Shown here: piece by piece, positions 44,841-56,444 of the stretch
Numbering within the stretch: the stretch's first letter is position 1
Layout: each line of letters opens with the position of its first letter
Source of the DNA: Epiperipatus broadwayi
Taxonomy: Eukaryota; Onychophora; Udeonychophora; Euonychophora; Peripatidae
Length of the DNA: 64,000 nt
Assembly (NCBI GenBank): GCA_028023455.1
Contig: JAQFVV010000151.1
Span: 715,001 to 779,000, forward strand
Reading direction: 5' to 3'
Made by a program: the position numbers and the translations under genes
Notes under the pieces: model-generated
Told to the model about the DNA's origin: nothing
Seen by the model: only the letters and a program-made list of their open reading frames with translations
Databases searched by the model: none

Positions 44841-45880
44841 TTGCAAGCCTTTGTAATCAATGGATGTAGGAAAGTTTATGCATAAAATCCCTATCTAGTA
44901 CCTACTCATCCAATATTTCTAGACTAGTTTTTAGCTTGTGAGCCTTGGATTTGAAAGCACTGCACCTAGATTTTAGGATATAATGCTACCTTCCAGAAGC
45001 CACCTTTTACATAACTACAAAGCTAAGAGTCCAAGATCAAAACACAATGTTTATAATCCAAACTTATTTTCATGTATAGTCATAGAGATCTGAACTAAGT
45101 TCAGCATCTATATGTTTTGGTATCTTTGATTTATCAAAAAACCCAGTCAATATTGTCCTATAGGTAGGATGTGTATAAAATCATCAAAATATTACCTGAT
45201 CACCATTTTATATGCCTACACAGGCTGTTTATAACAATAGAAAACTCTCCATATAGTAATTCCACTAAGTGCAAGCTTTTATAATCAATGGATGCAGAAA
45301 GCTTTGTGCATAAAATCCATTGATTACAAAGGCTTGCACTTGGTGGCTCTATTGTATGGAGAGTTTGCTATTGTTATTACCAGTCTGAGTAAGCATATGA
45401 AATGGTGATAATGTGATGTTTTGATGGTTTTATACCTATCCTGTCTATAGGGCAATGGTGACTGGGGTTTTTTGAAAAACCAATGACACCAAAATGTAAA
45501 GATGCCGAAATGAGTTCAGACCTATATAACTATACAAGCAAATAAGCTTAGATTGAAAGCATTATTGTTTTCATCTTGGGCTCCTAGTTTTATAATTAAC
45601 CAAATATGTAAAAGGCAGCTGCTGGAGGGTTGCATTAGGTGCAGTGATCGCAAATCCAAGACTTCTCATTGATGAAAGATACAAACTAGAAACTAGTCTG
45701 GGGATATTGGCTGAGTAGGCACTAGATAGGGATTTTATTCACAGACCTTCCTTCATCTATTGATTACAAATGTTTGCCATTTTTCCCTTGGTGACACTAC
45801 TGTATTGAAAATTTGCTACTGTTATTAACACCCTGTGTGAGCATATGAAATGGTGATCATGTGATGTTTTGATGGATGTT
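44841..45880. mobile_element. family A foldback cluster
   Basis: A composite of about 1 kb laid out like 36126-37116. Left half antisense (caatatttctagactagtttttagcttgtg, the core lost). A short hairpin copy is at 45235-45375 (arms aactctccatatagtaattccac and its complement). The right half is sense with a ribozyme at 45663-45704 and ends with tgatcatgtgatgttttgatgg near 45880. The halves share ggagcc..aaaacac and cagtcac..ggcaat blocks in inverted order. A target duplication was not certain. Confidence 0.7.
45663..45704 (+). ncRNA. hammerhead, family A (decayed stem II)
   Basis: ttctca, tTGATGA, stem II decayed (aagat..acta), GAAACTAGTC, tgggga. Stem I is kept with two G.U pairs. C3 of the core is T here. 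Confidence 0.55.
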
Positions 45881-45884
45881 ACAA

Positions 45885-47150
45885 TAGCAAGTAAATATTA
45901 AAATTGAGTATACTATAAACTATCTTTAAACCATAATTGCTTTACAAAATTATCAGTTTCCTTAAGAAATATGTTAAACACCCCCTTCTCCCAATCTTCA
46001 CTTGTTAAAATAGCAGTTTACCAGCTTGGTAAATTTTATGAGGATACTTTTGGAATTTCGATCCACTTCATACTATTAGTGATAATGATTTTTCAGTTTT
46101 CATTCAAAGAGATTACGAACTTACATTTACATATATAATTGTTTCAACTATTTGATTCTGACTTAAGCCAAGTACTTAGGATCTTTTAAATAATGGGCCT
46201 CATATGCATATTTTTATACTGTGATTTTCTTCACTATCATTTTTAATAAAATGAATCTGAAATTTTTTTGAACCAGTAAATCTTTTTTAAACTTAGATAC
46301 AATACATTATTGTGCATTTTAATGTTACAAGGAATTTTGTCCAATTTATATAGTAGCTGCAAATAAAATTATGTGAATGGAGTGGCAAACTATCACTGCT
46401 GATGATGATTACTTGAGTATGATAATATTATATAATCATCCAAAGCTGTCTTTAGGCCAAAATAATTATAATCATATGCACAAAATAAATTGATTTTTGG
46501 ACAATCCTTAGTTGTTATGCTTATCTGCTTCGTAAATAGAATTTAACAGACACTGATCTATGTAAATGTTGACATATTCAGATCATGAACCATCTAGAAA
46601 ATCAAGGCTACATAATTTCAAACAATCCAAGGATCATATACAAAATAAATGTAACACTAATCATGTTCATGTTGAACGTTTAGAGCATCTATGTTGGATC
46701 CCAACTGCTTTTTTTGACATAATTGAAAAATATATGAATATATGGTGATATAAAACACTAGATAATAATATCATCTCAAGATTATTGATTAGTGATAAAA
46801 TATCTAATAAGCATTCTATTCAAATTATTTTATTTTTTCACTCAAAAAAATGTAAAAATCTAATCGGACCAAATAAACACTCATCTCAGGCTGCATGCAG
46901 TCCAGGGGGCATGTTTTGGACAGCTCCGCAATAAATGATTCAAATCTATGACTACAGTGGCAGTATTAGAGGACTTAATAAAGCCAATAGTAAATCTATC
47001 CTTTGGTTGAAATTTCTATAGATTCTTTTGTGATATTTTGTTAATAGTTGAATTGAATTGCCTAAAAAAAAAAAAATCCAGGCAATAAAATATTGTGATC
47101 CCAAGTGAAAAACTTGAGCAATGTAATAAAGCCAATGTATTTAATTTCAT
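45885..47150. other. no gene recognised; dispersed repeat shared with 48.9 kb
   Basis: 46495-47010 and 48895-49065 share several blocks (tcatctgcttcataaat or tatctgcttcgtaaat, then attaataaagccatta or acttaataaagccaat), so they are two copies of one unidentified dispersed repeat. Otherwise AT-rich. Confidence 0.4.
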
Positions 47151-47154
47151 TATC

Positions 47155-47830
47155 TATTACATATGCATTGCTTAATCTATATGGAAATTAAATAGAAGTA
47201 AACTGCACTTCTGAGAGCTATGAATAAATAGCATTCCGCATCAATAAATGTAGGCAGTAGTTGGGTCATCTATTTCTTAAGCTTAGATAGTAATTAAGCA
47301 ATCACTTATTGACATTGTTGGAAATAGAGCATAATATTTGTATGTTAGCCTGATTTTCAATTTGGCATAAGTTTTTCTGAAATTAGACTTAAATATTCAG
47401 AACAAATTTGGAATCACCTCATTTTTTACGCCTTAATACAAAATCAGTTTTTGTAGATGTAAATATAAAATACTCCTAATCATAGCTTAATGGATATTAA
47501 ATGGAAATAAACTATACATCTTGGTTTTAATTTACATCTGCAAAAACTGATTTAATATTAGAGGTCATAATAAATGAGACTCGGTCTTTGTCTTGTAATA
47601 TTTAACTAAATTTCAGAAAAATGCGGTATTTAAAATTAAATATATGTACAAATATCACACATTATTTCCAACAACATCGATAAAATATTTCTTAATTACC
47701 ATCTAAGATTAAAAATAGGTGGTCCCTCTATTTCTTACAATTATTGTCATGGAATTCTGTTTAATCATAGCTATCAAAAGTTTACTTTGTTTCTATTTAA
47801 TTTAAATTTCATTATCTGTTTCTAACATCC
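47155..47830. repeat. large decayed foldback
   Basis: Arms 47155-47460 and 47520-47830 are imperfect reverse complements (for example tttttgtagatgtaaat at 47451 against atttacatctgcaaaaac at 47530, and catctaagattaaaaata against its partner near 47280). No ribozyme core or coding sequence was seen in the arms. Confidence 0.65.
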
Positions 47831-47956
47831 TCAGATTAATAATAACACAAGTATAATAATCATTCAACTAAAAATAAATTATTAGATAACAATACTAATA
47901 CATTTTAGGAGAATTCTGCTCACTCTATTTCAGAATAATCTATTGTAAACTTGATT

Positions 47957-48082
47957 AATTATCCAAGATGTGTCAAGCATTGGTGGCCAGCGGTTAGCAT
48001 AGCTGCCTTCCAAGCAGCTGACCCAGGTTTGCTTCCCTGTCAATGCTTTGACATATATAAAAAAAAAAATTATCCAAGATGT
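47957..48082 (+). mobile_element. tRNA-Gly(TCC)-derived retroposon with 15-bp target duplication
   Basis: A tRNA-like body at 47977-48046 is flanked by aattatccaagatgt at 47957-47971 and 48068-48082, with an A-run before the right duplication. The acceptor stem gcattgg / tcaatgc pairs fully. The anticodon arm gctgc / cttccaa / gcagc is perfect, with anticodon TCC (glycine). The D-arm keeps ggttagca. The T-arm (ccagg..ccctg) has two mismatches and the box B is ggtttgcttcc instead of GGTTCGATTCC. So it is a retroposed, minimal tRNA-Gly SINE or tRNA retropseudogene, not a working tRNA gene. Confidence 0.8.
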
Positions 48083-48089
48083 CCAAAAC

Positions 48090-49715
48090 TCCTTCCACTA
48101 TTATAGTATTGCTTTTATTAAATCTTTAAAAAAACTCACACATCTTTGAATAGTTTAACTTCTCAAAAGAAATCCTTTTCTTAAATACAAAAGTCAGCAA
48201 AGGTACAAAAAAATTGGAAATCTTTTTTTTAAAGATTTTATTCCTAATCTAATGAGATAGTGTGTTCAATTTTTCTTCAAAACAACAAGAAAACATCTCA
48301 CAATTTAAATATAACTTTGCTATAACAAAGTGAAGCACAATCCTATCCCATGTTATTCACAAATAACTTTAAATCATAATCTAACTCATTTTTCTCACTT
48401 ATCTAATGTTAAATCAAGATTAATTTCTAGGAATAACCTACTTGAAGATGGGATACAAGTTTTGCAGACAGCTTCTTTAGCACTAGCATATAGTGCTGCT
48501 GAATAGCACCTGTTTAAAGAAAAAATTATTATATTAAACTTCTGATTAAATTGGATATTATCATGAGAAATATTATTGGTATATTCCTTTAAAGTAGTTT
48601 TTTGTTTCACATATTCTTCCACCGGATGTAAAAGAGAAATTGCCTCATGGAAAATGTATATAAAATTCAAATAGATTGAATTTGTCAATAATTCAAGTTA
48701 TAGTTTCACCACCTAAAACTCAAATTAAGATCTTCCTCCACTTTGAATGTTCAACCAAGAGTTTACAATTAAAGAATTAGGGCATAAAAAATGGAATTTT
48801 TATGAGATTCCAAATAAATTTCCATTTTCCAAATATAATAATTAAGTTAGCTGGAATTTTATCCTCCTAGACATTACTGGTGTTTCATCAACAGATTCAG
48901 GACAACTTTTGGTCATTGTGTTCATCTGCTTCATAAATGGAATTTATCCATGACTGTCTGTATATACATGTGAACAAATAAACTGTGAATCACGTAGGTA
49001 ACAACTGTTGAATATGTGGTTGTAATGCCAGAATTGAGAAATTAATAAAGCCATTATTAATAATTTAAAAAAAAATCATATACAAAATAAATAACAGAAG
49101 TATGGGTTTATTCAGATTAATTAATAAGTACAAAAATATAATACTATTATTTCCATATCCCATTAGGTTTAGGCTAATGACCATCAAAGAAGACTTGTGG
49201 ACCTAATATACCTTATGTCATACAGTCATTCTTTATTTCTTTTACATTATCAAGTTAATCACTTGAAATTTTTTTAAAAAAAAAAACAATCCTGAGATTT
49301 TGAATCCAATCTAACATGCTTTTATAGAGATCTAACTGAAATAGTTATAAATTGTAATGATCTTAGTTTTATATTATCTATAATCGTCTTTCACACATTG
49401 GCCAGAATGGTATATTCCAACAAAACATCATAAGTTTCTCTGCTTGCATTTGATTGATATAATTTATTGTTGTACTCATTTGAATTTTTTCATTTAATTT
49501 TTTGTGTACTTCTAATATGTTTTTGTTACTATCTCACTTGAAGTATTTGCAATTTTTGTCTCTTTTTAAAATGTAAAGGCCATATTTCAGGGCTGTAAAA
49601 TCTTTTTTTAAAAAAAAGAAAGGGAGTGAGTGTTAAACCTAGCAAATGCAGTTCATGTTCTTTTATACTTCAAGAAGTATAATAACTACTCTTTCTTATT
49701 GCATTGCCAAATATA
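48090..49715. other. no gene recognised
   Basis: AT-rich. A minus-strand stretch (48442-48509) between an acceptor-like tttaaacag and a donor-like GTAGGT could be a small exon, but I have no family support. The dispersed repeat described at 45885 has its second copy at 48895-49065. Confidence 0.35.
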
Positions 49716-49719
49716 TACC

Positions 49720-49950
49720 ATATAATACTAAATCATCCATGCACTTTACTACTGTTACACAATGGTTTATTTACTAGCCTCTTTTACAGTTTACAACTAA
49801 AAGTATATTTAGCAGTTGAGGTTAGGAGATATAAAGTTCTGAAGAAGATTGCTGGGGCAATGAAACTGTAAACTGTAAAAGAGGGTGGTAAATAAATCAC
49901 TGTGTAACAGTAGTAAAGTGCGTGCATGATTTAGTATTATATGGTTCTTT
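49720..49950. mobile_element. PLE-like foldback
   Basis: The left arm (49720-49790: accatataatactaaatcat .. agcctcttttacagttta) and the right arm (49864-49948) are reverse complements. The centre carries a single hammerhead-like core at 49839-49865. Same plan as 6120-6385. Confidence 0.7.
49839..49865 (+). ncRNA. hammerhead-like core, PLE type
   Basis: CTGAAGA, attgc / tgggg / caat, GAAACTGTA. Core intact; stem II attgc/gcaat perfect. It is one of the copies where both sides of stem II differ from gactg/cagtc. Confidence 0.6.
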
Positions 49951-49954
49951 TATA

Positions 49955-51230
49955 GTCTATTTTATTTGTTTTAAGTTACAAGATGGCAAAGTTTTTCAGT
50001 TGAAATCAGATAGTAATGTTTTGGGTTTTGCACATCAAGAAGCATAGTTTATATTATAAAAGTAATAGTCTTATTTTTATTGTATATTTTTCTTTAGATG
50101 TAATGATCAAATATGATTAACTTACTATAGTAAATGGAGTTCCTTACATGGCTAACACACGAGACACCCAGAAACTTGTTTTGCTTCTAGCCTTATTCTA
50201 ATTTTTTTATTTTGTGAAGAAATTTTGATCTGATGATATATTCAATTTAAATTATTTTAATTTTTTTGAATGTTACTGTCATGTGATTTGATTATTTGTG
50301 ACGAATGCTTTGTGTGTAACACAAACATATATTGTATTCATTAGCTTACCCAAATATTTGATGCCTCTCATTTTCTTCTTCCCAAACAGGTAGTAATTGG
50401 TTAGTTTCCATACACAATAAAGAATAAATGTTGTGTTCCTGTTGGTCAAAGTAATTTATAAATGATTGCATCAAATTTACTACTTAATCAAATGTTATTG
50501 CTTGGTCATTGTACCACCCTGCTATCTAGTTACATCATTTAGAGATCTTAACATACTGATGATGGGCACGTATTATTGCTTGGTCATATACTTTGTTGTT
50601 TGATTACTCTATCTTCCTTAGGCCAGAGAACTTCACATTACAATACATTACAATACATGCTTAGAATCTTAAAACTATTTGTCAAATTTCACTTATTGGA
50701 TGCTCTATATTTGGGGGTCTTATTTCTCTCTTTCTTCTTTCAGGATTTATATTTTCATTTTTTCCTAAAATCAGCAGTCTAATTTAATAATACTAATTTT
50801 TATTTATTTATTTGTTTTTAAAAAAAAAAAACCGTAAATCATATTTTTCAAACTTTTTTTTAAAATAATTTGCATAAAAAATATTTTCAAATGTTATTCG
50901 AGATTAAACGATATAAATTAATAACGGACAACCTTTAAGAAAACTGGTTTTGACTGGAATTAATTTTTAGATATTTTAAATTTTTGTTGTTTATTTTAAA
51001 ATGAATTATTAATCATAAATATTTATTTTAGATTTTGAATTAGCCTGTTCTATTAAACTTGAAATGGGGGTAGTGGTTTGATGTCATTAGAGCTGTTATT
51101 TTTAATTGTTGTTGTCATTGTTTTTAAAGGGTCAGTGGAGTAAAAAATTTAATATATTCCTTTTTTTATCTATTAAGTACTAAAAACTTTTTTGTTTTAG
51201 CAAGAATTAATAAGAAAATACAACAATTTT
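49955..51230. other. no gene recognised
   Basis: AT-rich sequence with short ORFs (for example 50576-50782, hydrophobic and low complexity). Nothing identifiable. Confidence 0.4.
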
Positions 51231-51234
51231 TAAT

Positions 51235-51770
51235 TATAGTCAATTCATTACAGGTTGAACATCTTTCCAAGTTTAATCCAGTTTATCCAATTAATATTTT
51301 TTCTTCTCCATATCACTCCAATAAACTTCCTAATCTTTCTTATCCACCTAACATGGGTTATTTTTTCTAGTTACTTTACAGTCATTTCGAATCTATTTTA
51401 AGATTCTAGTCGTCTATTTAATGTTGTTTTCTATAGCAAAATATGGACATACCACATTTGCTTAAATGCTATTATTTCAATAATATTAATGGTATCTGAT
51501 GCCTTTTGTGGTTTAGTATAATGATAAAGTATCAAACTGTAGAATATGGGGTCTTAGGATTGATTCCAGCACTTGTATTCGTTATGAACACTTGGATAAT
51601 AACGTCATTTAAATTTTTTTTTAAAATTAATACCTGATTATTTTCTCATCCATACGTTTCAATTCTTCTTGTTATTCCCAACATATATTTCCCCATACTT
51701 TATTATGTGGTTTGTAAATGACTTCTGTTTCTAATCACCACTCAATCCTTTTTTCTTTTCAAAATATACG
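51235..51770 (-). mobile_element. RTE-type LINE 3' relic, copy F, split by a SINE
   Basis: Minus-strand sequence from the RTE 3' end (51235) through the WTIEIL-like and KIKRLK-like region. It is interrupted at about 51498-51625 and continues to 51770 with the LGITRRI-type block. Decayed. Confidence 0.65.
51498..51630 (+). mobile_element. tRNA-derived SINE inside RTE copy F
   Basis: tggtttagtataatgataaa is a box A-like start and ggattgattcc a box B; the spacing fits a tRNA head. A T-rich tail ends near 51623. The host block ttaatggtatctgat (51486-51500) recurs as ttaatacctgat at 51627-51638, an imperfect target duplication. No hammerhead core was seen. Confidence 0.55.
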
Positions 51771-51779
51771 TTAAATATA

Positions 51780-51920
51780 ACCATAAAATTCTATAATTAA
51801 AACACTTCCTCTTTTCTTTACAGAAACTTTATTTGTTGAATATATACAACAAATAAAATATTCAACAAATAAAGTTTTTGTAATGAAAAGAGGAAGTGTT
51901 TAATTATAGAATTATATGGT
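51780..51920. repeat. short perfect hairpin repeat
   Basis: Arms 51783-51843 and 51855-51918 (attctataattaaaacactt and its complement; tttatttgttgaatat and its complement) pair almost perfectly around a loop of about 12 bp. Nothing coding. Confidence 0.75.
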
Positions 51921-52260
51921 TTGATATTTATCTATACACTTTCTATTAAATGTCTTAAATTATTATTACCGTTTACTAGTACGGAATTAGTAGGAAGAGC
52001 TTTTTCTTCATATATTTTTTAAAAAAATAAGTGTCGAAACAAATTGTATGCAGCTGTAGACTTAAAGGTATACCTCGCATCTTTTGAACCAAATTTCAAA
52101 AAATTATGTTGTTCGAAACAGGCACAAAGATCTCATTAAATTTATTTTATAAAAATATTTGATTATGATAAGAAAATATATTATTTGTTTTTTTATAATT
52201 TTGTGTTTTTATTAAAACCATTTATTAGTAAACGAAATATGACAAAATAGTAGATAAATA

Positions 52261-52536
52261 ATGAGTCGGATCAAGGCAAATCAATCTAAATTATTTAATT
52301 TGAAAGAGTGTATCAGAAAAGAATCATACCCAGAAATTAGACTCTTATTAATTCTTGATCATCTATTGTGGATTACTAGATGTAAGCTAGTATTTAATCA
52401 TCAAAATTTTAATTCTACTAACTTCATTCTGAACAATATAAAGAAAACAAGAACAAGAGATAGCCTGATAACCCCTGAGGTTATATTTACCATGACTTGG
52501 GACATGCTAGATTTGTGCTCTCTTCCCAACCAATAG
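52261..52536 (+). CDS. 91-codon open frame, possible LINE C-terminal end
   Basis: MSRIKANQSKLFNLKECIRK..ending DLCSLPNQ. The segment LLLILDHLLWITRCKLVFNH resembles the W.TRNK.VF helix near the C-terminus of some LINE polymerases, but no other RT part is present around it. It could be a 5'-truncated LINE of yet another family or chance. I do not assign a function. Confidence 0.3.
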   Translation: MSRIKANQSKLFNLKECIRKESYPEIRLLLILDHLLWITRCKLVFNHQNFNSTNFILNNIKKTRTRDSLITPEVIFTMTWDMLDLCSLPNQ

Positions 52537-53329
52537 CAAGATGCTCCGAAAAAGAGAAAACAGACTCAAATTCGGGAAAATCAATTGAAGGAATGAGAAA
52601 ACACTTTGAACAAAATATGTACCAAATAACCTTTAATGTAATCTTCAATAAATTATTTTGGAAAAAATATGGAACTTTGAACAAACACATACATATAAAT
52701 ATGTTACAGTGAGTTTATAATTTCAGTGAGTTTATAATCTGGCGTGACGTTTAGGCATGTTTCAATGTAATTTGTCTCATTATGAGATGTGAATCCATAC
52801 ATGGTCACCCTATAATATTTATAATGCAAATAAAATAACACACTCGCAATAAAAAATTTCATGAAATACAATCATTTTTATGAAGTGATACAATTTAGTG
52901 TGAAGTACTACCAAGTGGTACGCGAGCAAAAAAGGTTGGGAAATGCTCTAAATGTTGACTGGTTTTTAATGATTACTTACAAACCCATTCAATCTTGAGC
53001 ATTATTACACTTATTATTTAAGTAATACTTTGGATGCAATTTGAAATTTACAACTGCAATTTGTAATGGGGTTATAATTGATTACTTATTAGTCTGCATT
53101 CAGAATTGTTTATATTTACCTGTTTAAGGAGGTTTATTAAACTTTTTTGTATTAATAATTTCAATTTCTGTGGTCAAGTTGCAATCTTTAGTGTCTATAT
53201 AAATATATTAGACCATTAATAATGGTAGGATTCCACCTTTATTATTAAAAAGGAGGTTGCCTTGACAACAGTTTGAAATTGTTATTGATATTGGGATTGT
53301 CTAAGTATTGGTTGGTTTTTAATAATATA

Positions 53330-53940
53330 TATATACAAGCATTGATAAAAACATTTTCAAACTTAGATATATTTTCCTTTAGTGTTAAATTATTTCTCCA
53401 AGTTTAATTCTGTACTTAGTCTAAAATTGAATTATATTCGTATTAATATTCTAAATAAGCTTTTTATAATGGTTAAAATTTTTCTAAATAATTATTGCCA
53501 ATCTTTATTTTCTCCTTTATTTTGAAAAGCCAATGAATATTACTTCAGGATTTTTTTTTATAATTTCTCTTAAATCTTATTTTCTTACACTTCCAAAGAG
53601 TAAGCTTGTGGTTTAAGACCTGTAGAGGTCCCTACTATCGCATTTTTAAACGCATGTGCTTGAGGCTACAGCCTTAATAAATATTATATAATATCAGTGT
53701 TATTAGATAGAGTGGAGAGTGATGGATCATCTGAAAATCTGTGCTCATATACCCTATACAGTATATTACATATATAGACACAGCTATATAATAAGCCTGT
53801 GTTTCAGTTATAATAACTCTTGTAAATAATTTCTGCAGTTCAAAGCATTATTTGAAAAAAAAAAAGTCATCCATATCATTTGCAAAGTCTGGATGACCTT
53901 AAAATACTTCACTTATTTTTATTCTTTTACATTCACCCTT
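53330..53940 (-). mobile_element. RTE-type LINE relic, copy G, with insert
   Basis: Minus-strand RTE C-terminal half: the KNIFKLR..KxLVLNYFS-type region (53345-53600), then after an insert (53605-53815) the ELQKLFTRVI and FANDMDDF..-like region with a decayed FADD (53815-53940). The insert contains the right end of hammerhead family B (53690-53810). Confidence 0.65.
53605..53815. mobile_element. hammerhead family B end fragment in RTE copy G
   Basis: 53690-53810 matches 23575-23690 (agtgttat..gatag..gtggagagtg, gtgctcatataccctata, tatataataagcctgtgt). The ribozyme part is not included. The 53605-53660 part is of unknown origin. Confidence 0.6.
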
Positions 53941-53944
53941 CCAA

Positions 53945-54615
53945 CTCCTAATGTATTAGCCAAGATTTAATCATGTATTTCTAAATAATTTTTCAATTGT
54001 ATATAATGTTGAAACATTCAAGTCCTCTCATTGTTTTAATCAACCATATTAAAGAACCAAAATTCAAAAAGCAATATCTTAGACAATAAAGGAGTTTTCC
54101 AAAATCTTTAATGCATTCTAAACACCACAATCTTAACTCAAATATATTTTTATCAGCTTTATCTCGAAAATTAACCTACTTTTCTACTCCAAATTCAATG
54201 ACTTTCATATTTTCTTGAACAGAAAAAAAGGATTTATTTTAGTTCTTTGAAATATGGATCTACTTTAAGGACATCATATCTCAAGATTTTGCAACTCGTT
54301 ATCTTAAATTTCTGATTGACCAAATGGTTTGATTAAAGCTATTGTTCTAAGTCTCACTCTGTGTGGCCATGATTATGAGATACAAGATTCCAAATGATAG
54401 TAGAATACAATAATTTAATAATAAGCAATAATAAGTCTTTATATTTTTACAATATTAACATAAAACTCTTAATTGGTAATTATATGTTGTACTGTTTCCA
54501 ACATTTAGAACTCTCCAAATACATTCATTTGTTAGTAATAATAAACATTAAAATTTCTTTCCTCTTCTCCTTATTTGTATTGATTAATTATATACATATA
54601 ATACACCATATATTC
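53945..54615. other. no gene recognised
   Basis: AT-rich; a hydrophobic open frame at 54394-54624 is low complexity and partly overlaps the next foldback. Not called. Confidence 0.4.
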
Positions 54616-54670
54616 CTTAATTAACACTTTACAATGTACTTTTAACATATGATTTACTTCTTGTTTACAG

Positions 54671-54698
54671 TTTCAACTGCCCTGCAGTTCATCATCAG
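54671..54698 (-). ncRNA. hammerhead-like core, PLE type, left arm
   Basis: CTGATGA, tgaactgc / agg / gcagtt, GAAACTGTA. Core intact; stem II aactgc/gcagtt is a perfect 6-bp helix. Confidence 0.65.
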
Positions 54699-54870
54699 AA
54701 CTATAACATTTAAACATATACAACTAATATTTAACCATACATATATATGTATACACAGTTTAAAATGTCATTTGTATTTTTTCTATATATGTGTGTGTAT
54801 ATATAATCATATAAGTATATATATATATGTATGGTCAAATATTAATTGTATATGTTTAAATGTTGTAGCT

Positions 54871-54898
54871 CTGATGATGACTGCAGTGCAATTGAAAC
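54871..54898 (+). ncRNA. hammerhead-like core, PLE type, right arm
   Basis: CTGATGA, tgactgc / agt / gcaatt, GAAACTGTA. Core intact; stem II has a single C.A mismatch relative to the left arm. Confidence 0.6.
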
Positions 54899-55029
54899 TG
54901 TAAGCAAGAAGAAATAAATCATATGTTAAAAGTGCATTGTAAAGTGTCAATTAAGGAGTATATAGTGTATTATATGTTAATAATAAACATATTGGTATAT
55001 AATACATTTTGGGTGATATTTCTTTTTCA

Positions 55030-55205
55030 GATAATGCTGGCTTGACCAGTGACAATACTAGCAGGGAATTGAACTTGGAATTGAAGGCTATTATTCTCTC
55101 CTCTTCAGATGTTTTAGCCTTATCAGTGATGTTGTACTAGCATGGAAATTGAACCTGGGACTTGTAGATTCTTGTGTAGTGGATTTAACATGACACTGAT
55201 CGAAT
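55030..55205 (-). mobile_element. two tandem fragments of the tRNA-hammerhead SINE
   Basis: On the minus strand two copies of box B (caggttcaatttcc and aagttcaattccc) each precede tgctagta..cactgatnagg(c). The first is followed by catctgaagaggagagaataatagcc, the start of the hammerhead part of the 33.1 kb SINE. So these are two head-to-tail, partial SINE copies. Confidence 0.6.
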
Positions 55206-55564
55206 GGGTTATTTTTTCAAAAGGTATGTTTAATGCATAGTTTCCAAATTATCATACTAAGTTAACGTCAGATTATTTACCATTATTATGTGAAAAGCTT
55301 CTTTAAATTTTTTTTTTTGTTTTTTTCTTTCCATATAATATTCTTGATTTTTCTCAATTGGATATGTGCTCAATGTTGCATGCATGGTCTTCTTTAATTA
55401 TTTATTTGTGATCTTTTAATTATTTTTCAATGGGTTGGCTGTTTCCCCAACATATGTTTTTTTTTTTACATTAAAATGGTATAGCCTAAAAACGATTTAC
55501 TCGCTGACGAAGAAGCTTCCAAATAAACAAAACAAATTTCGCATAAAACTATTAAATGGGCCAA

Positions 55565-55600
55565 GCGCTTTCGAGGTTTGCCCTCATATTCATGGCCGAC
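55565..55600 (-). ncRNA. hammerhead-like motif at PLE P5 3' end
   Basis: Just past the endonuclease stop, minus strand: ATGAATATGA, gagggc / aaa / cctc, GAAAGCGCTT. Stem II gagg/cctc and GAAA are present, and AGCGCT is a helix III palindrome. The CUGANGA part is decayed. The same AGCGCTT hairpin block is found in the foldbacks at 1197 and 8955. Confidence 0.45.
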
Positions 55601-56444
55601 GAAAGTAATAAATCTTTACGTAGTGTTATTAAATAACAAATATGCAAATGTAAATGCAAATCAGTTTGACCATTTTTTTGAAATGGAAAAACACGTGTCG
55701 CGTCTATTGATAGAATTGTTGTCGCAAACAATAAAGTACGCCTCTTTGATCTTTCTTTTACAGTCGTTGGTTTCAGGGCATACAATCCTGGGGTTGCCTG
55801 GTTCGAACACATGGCCAGTCTGCTTTTCATGTTCCAGAAATATTGAAAAGTTATCGCTGTTCTTTTTTGCTCTTCTATAGGTATACAAGTGTTGAGCAGC
55901 TCTGTTGTGAACTGTGGCCTTAGTTTCCCCATAGAATATGGCTTTGCATCCGGCCTGTGGACATGACATGCTGTAGATCACCTGGGGTGTTTGAGATGGG
56001 TCTGTTCTATCCTTTGAATTATTAATGAGTCTGTTAGAATTAGGGGGAGTATGAAAACCAACCTTAAATTCCCCAGTTAAAGTCTTTATTATCTGTTGTG
56101 ATACTTTGGGAATATAAGGGAGTGTAATTTGAGGCTTATCGTTATTTTTGTGGTTAGCTATTAGTTTACTGTGAAATTGCTTAATTTTCTTTGCAATTGA
56201 TCTGTAGCTGAAACCTACGCTAAGCAAATCTTTTATATAAATTGCGATGTTGGTCTTTCTATCGGCTTCAAATTTACATAAATTTTGATTTCTAAATAAA
56301 AACGCATTGAGCCCTGCGAATTTATGTGCAGTAGGTGACATGGATTTCGGGTGAGTAAAGCCTCGGACCTCAAGGGGTTTAACTATCATACTATAATGCA
56401 GATCTCTGTTTTCTCTATGGACCAGCAAATCCAAATATTTAAGC

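Larger units (their letters stand above)
54620..54960. mobile_element. PLE-like foldback with two hammerhead cores
   Basis: Left arm 54620-54775 and right arm 54795-54955 are reverse complements (taattaacactttacaatg and its partner; acttcttgtttacag and its partner), separated by an ATATAT spacer. Each arm has one core, left on minus (54671-54698) and right on plus (54871-54898). Confidence 0.8.

Noticed and set aside
48442-48509. Possible small minus-strand exon (GCYSAALYASAKEA..) between acceptor-like and donor-like sites
   Set aside because: A faint likeness to a mitochondrial ATP synthase OSCP segment, but only about 22 residues, with no second exon and no phase check possible.
55504-55540. 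CTGACGA on the plus strand as a hammerhead core
   Set aside because: No GAAA and no stem II at the right distance.
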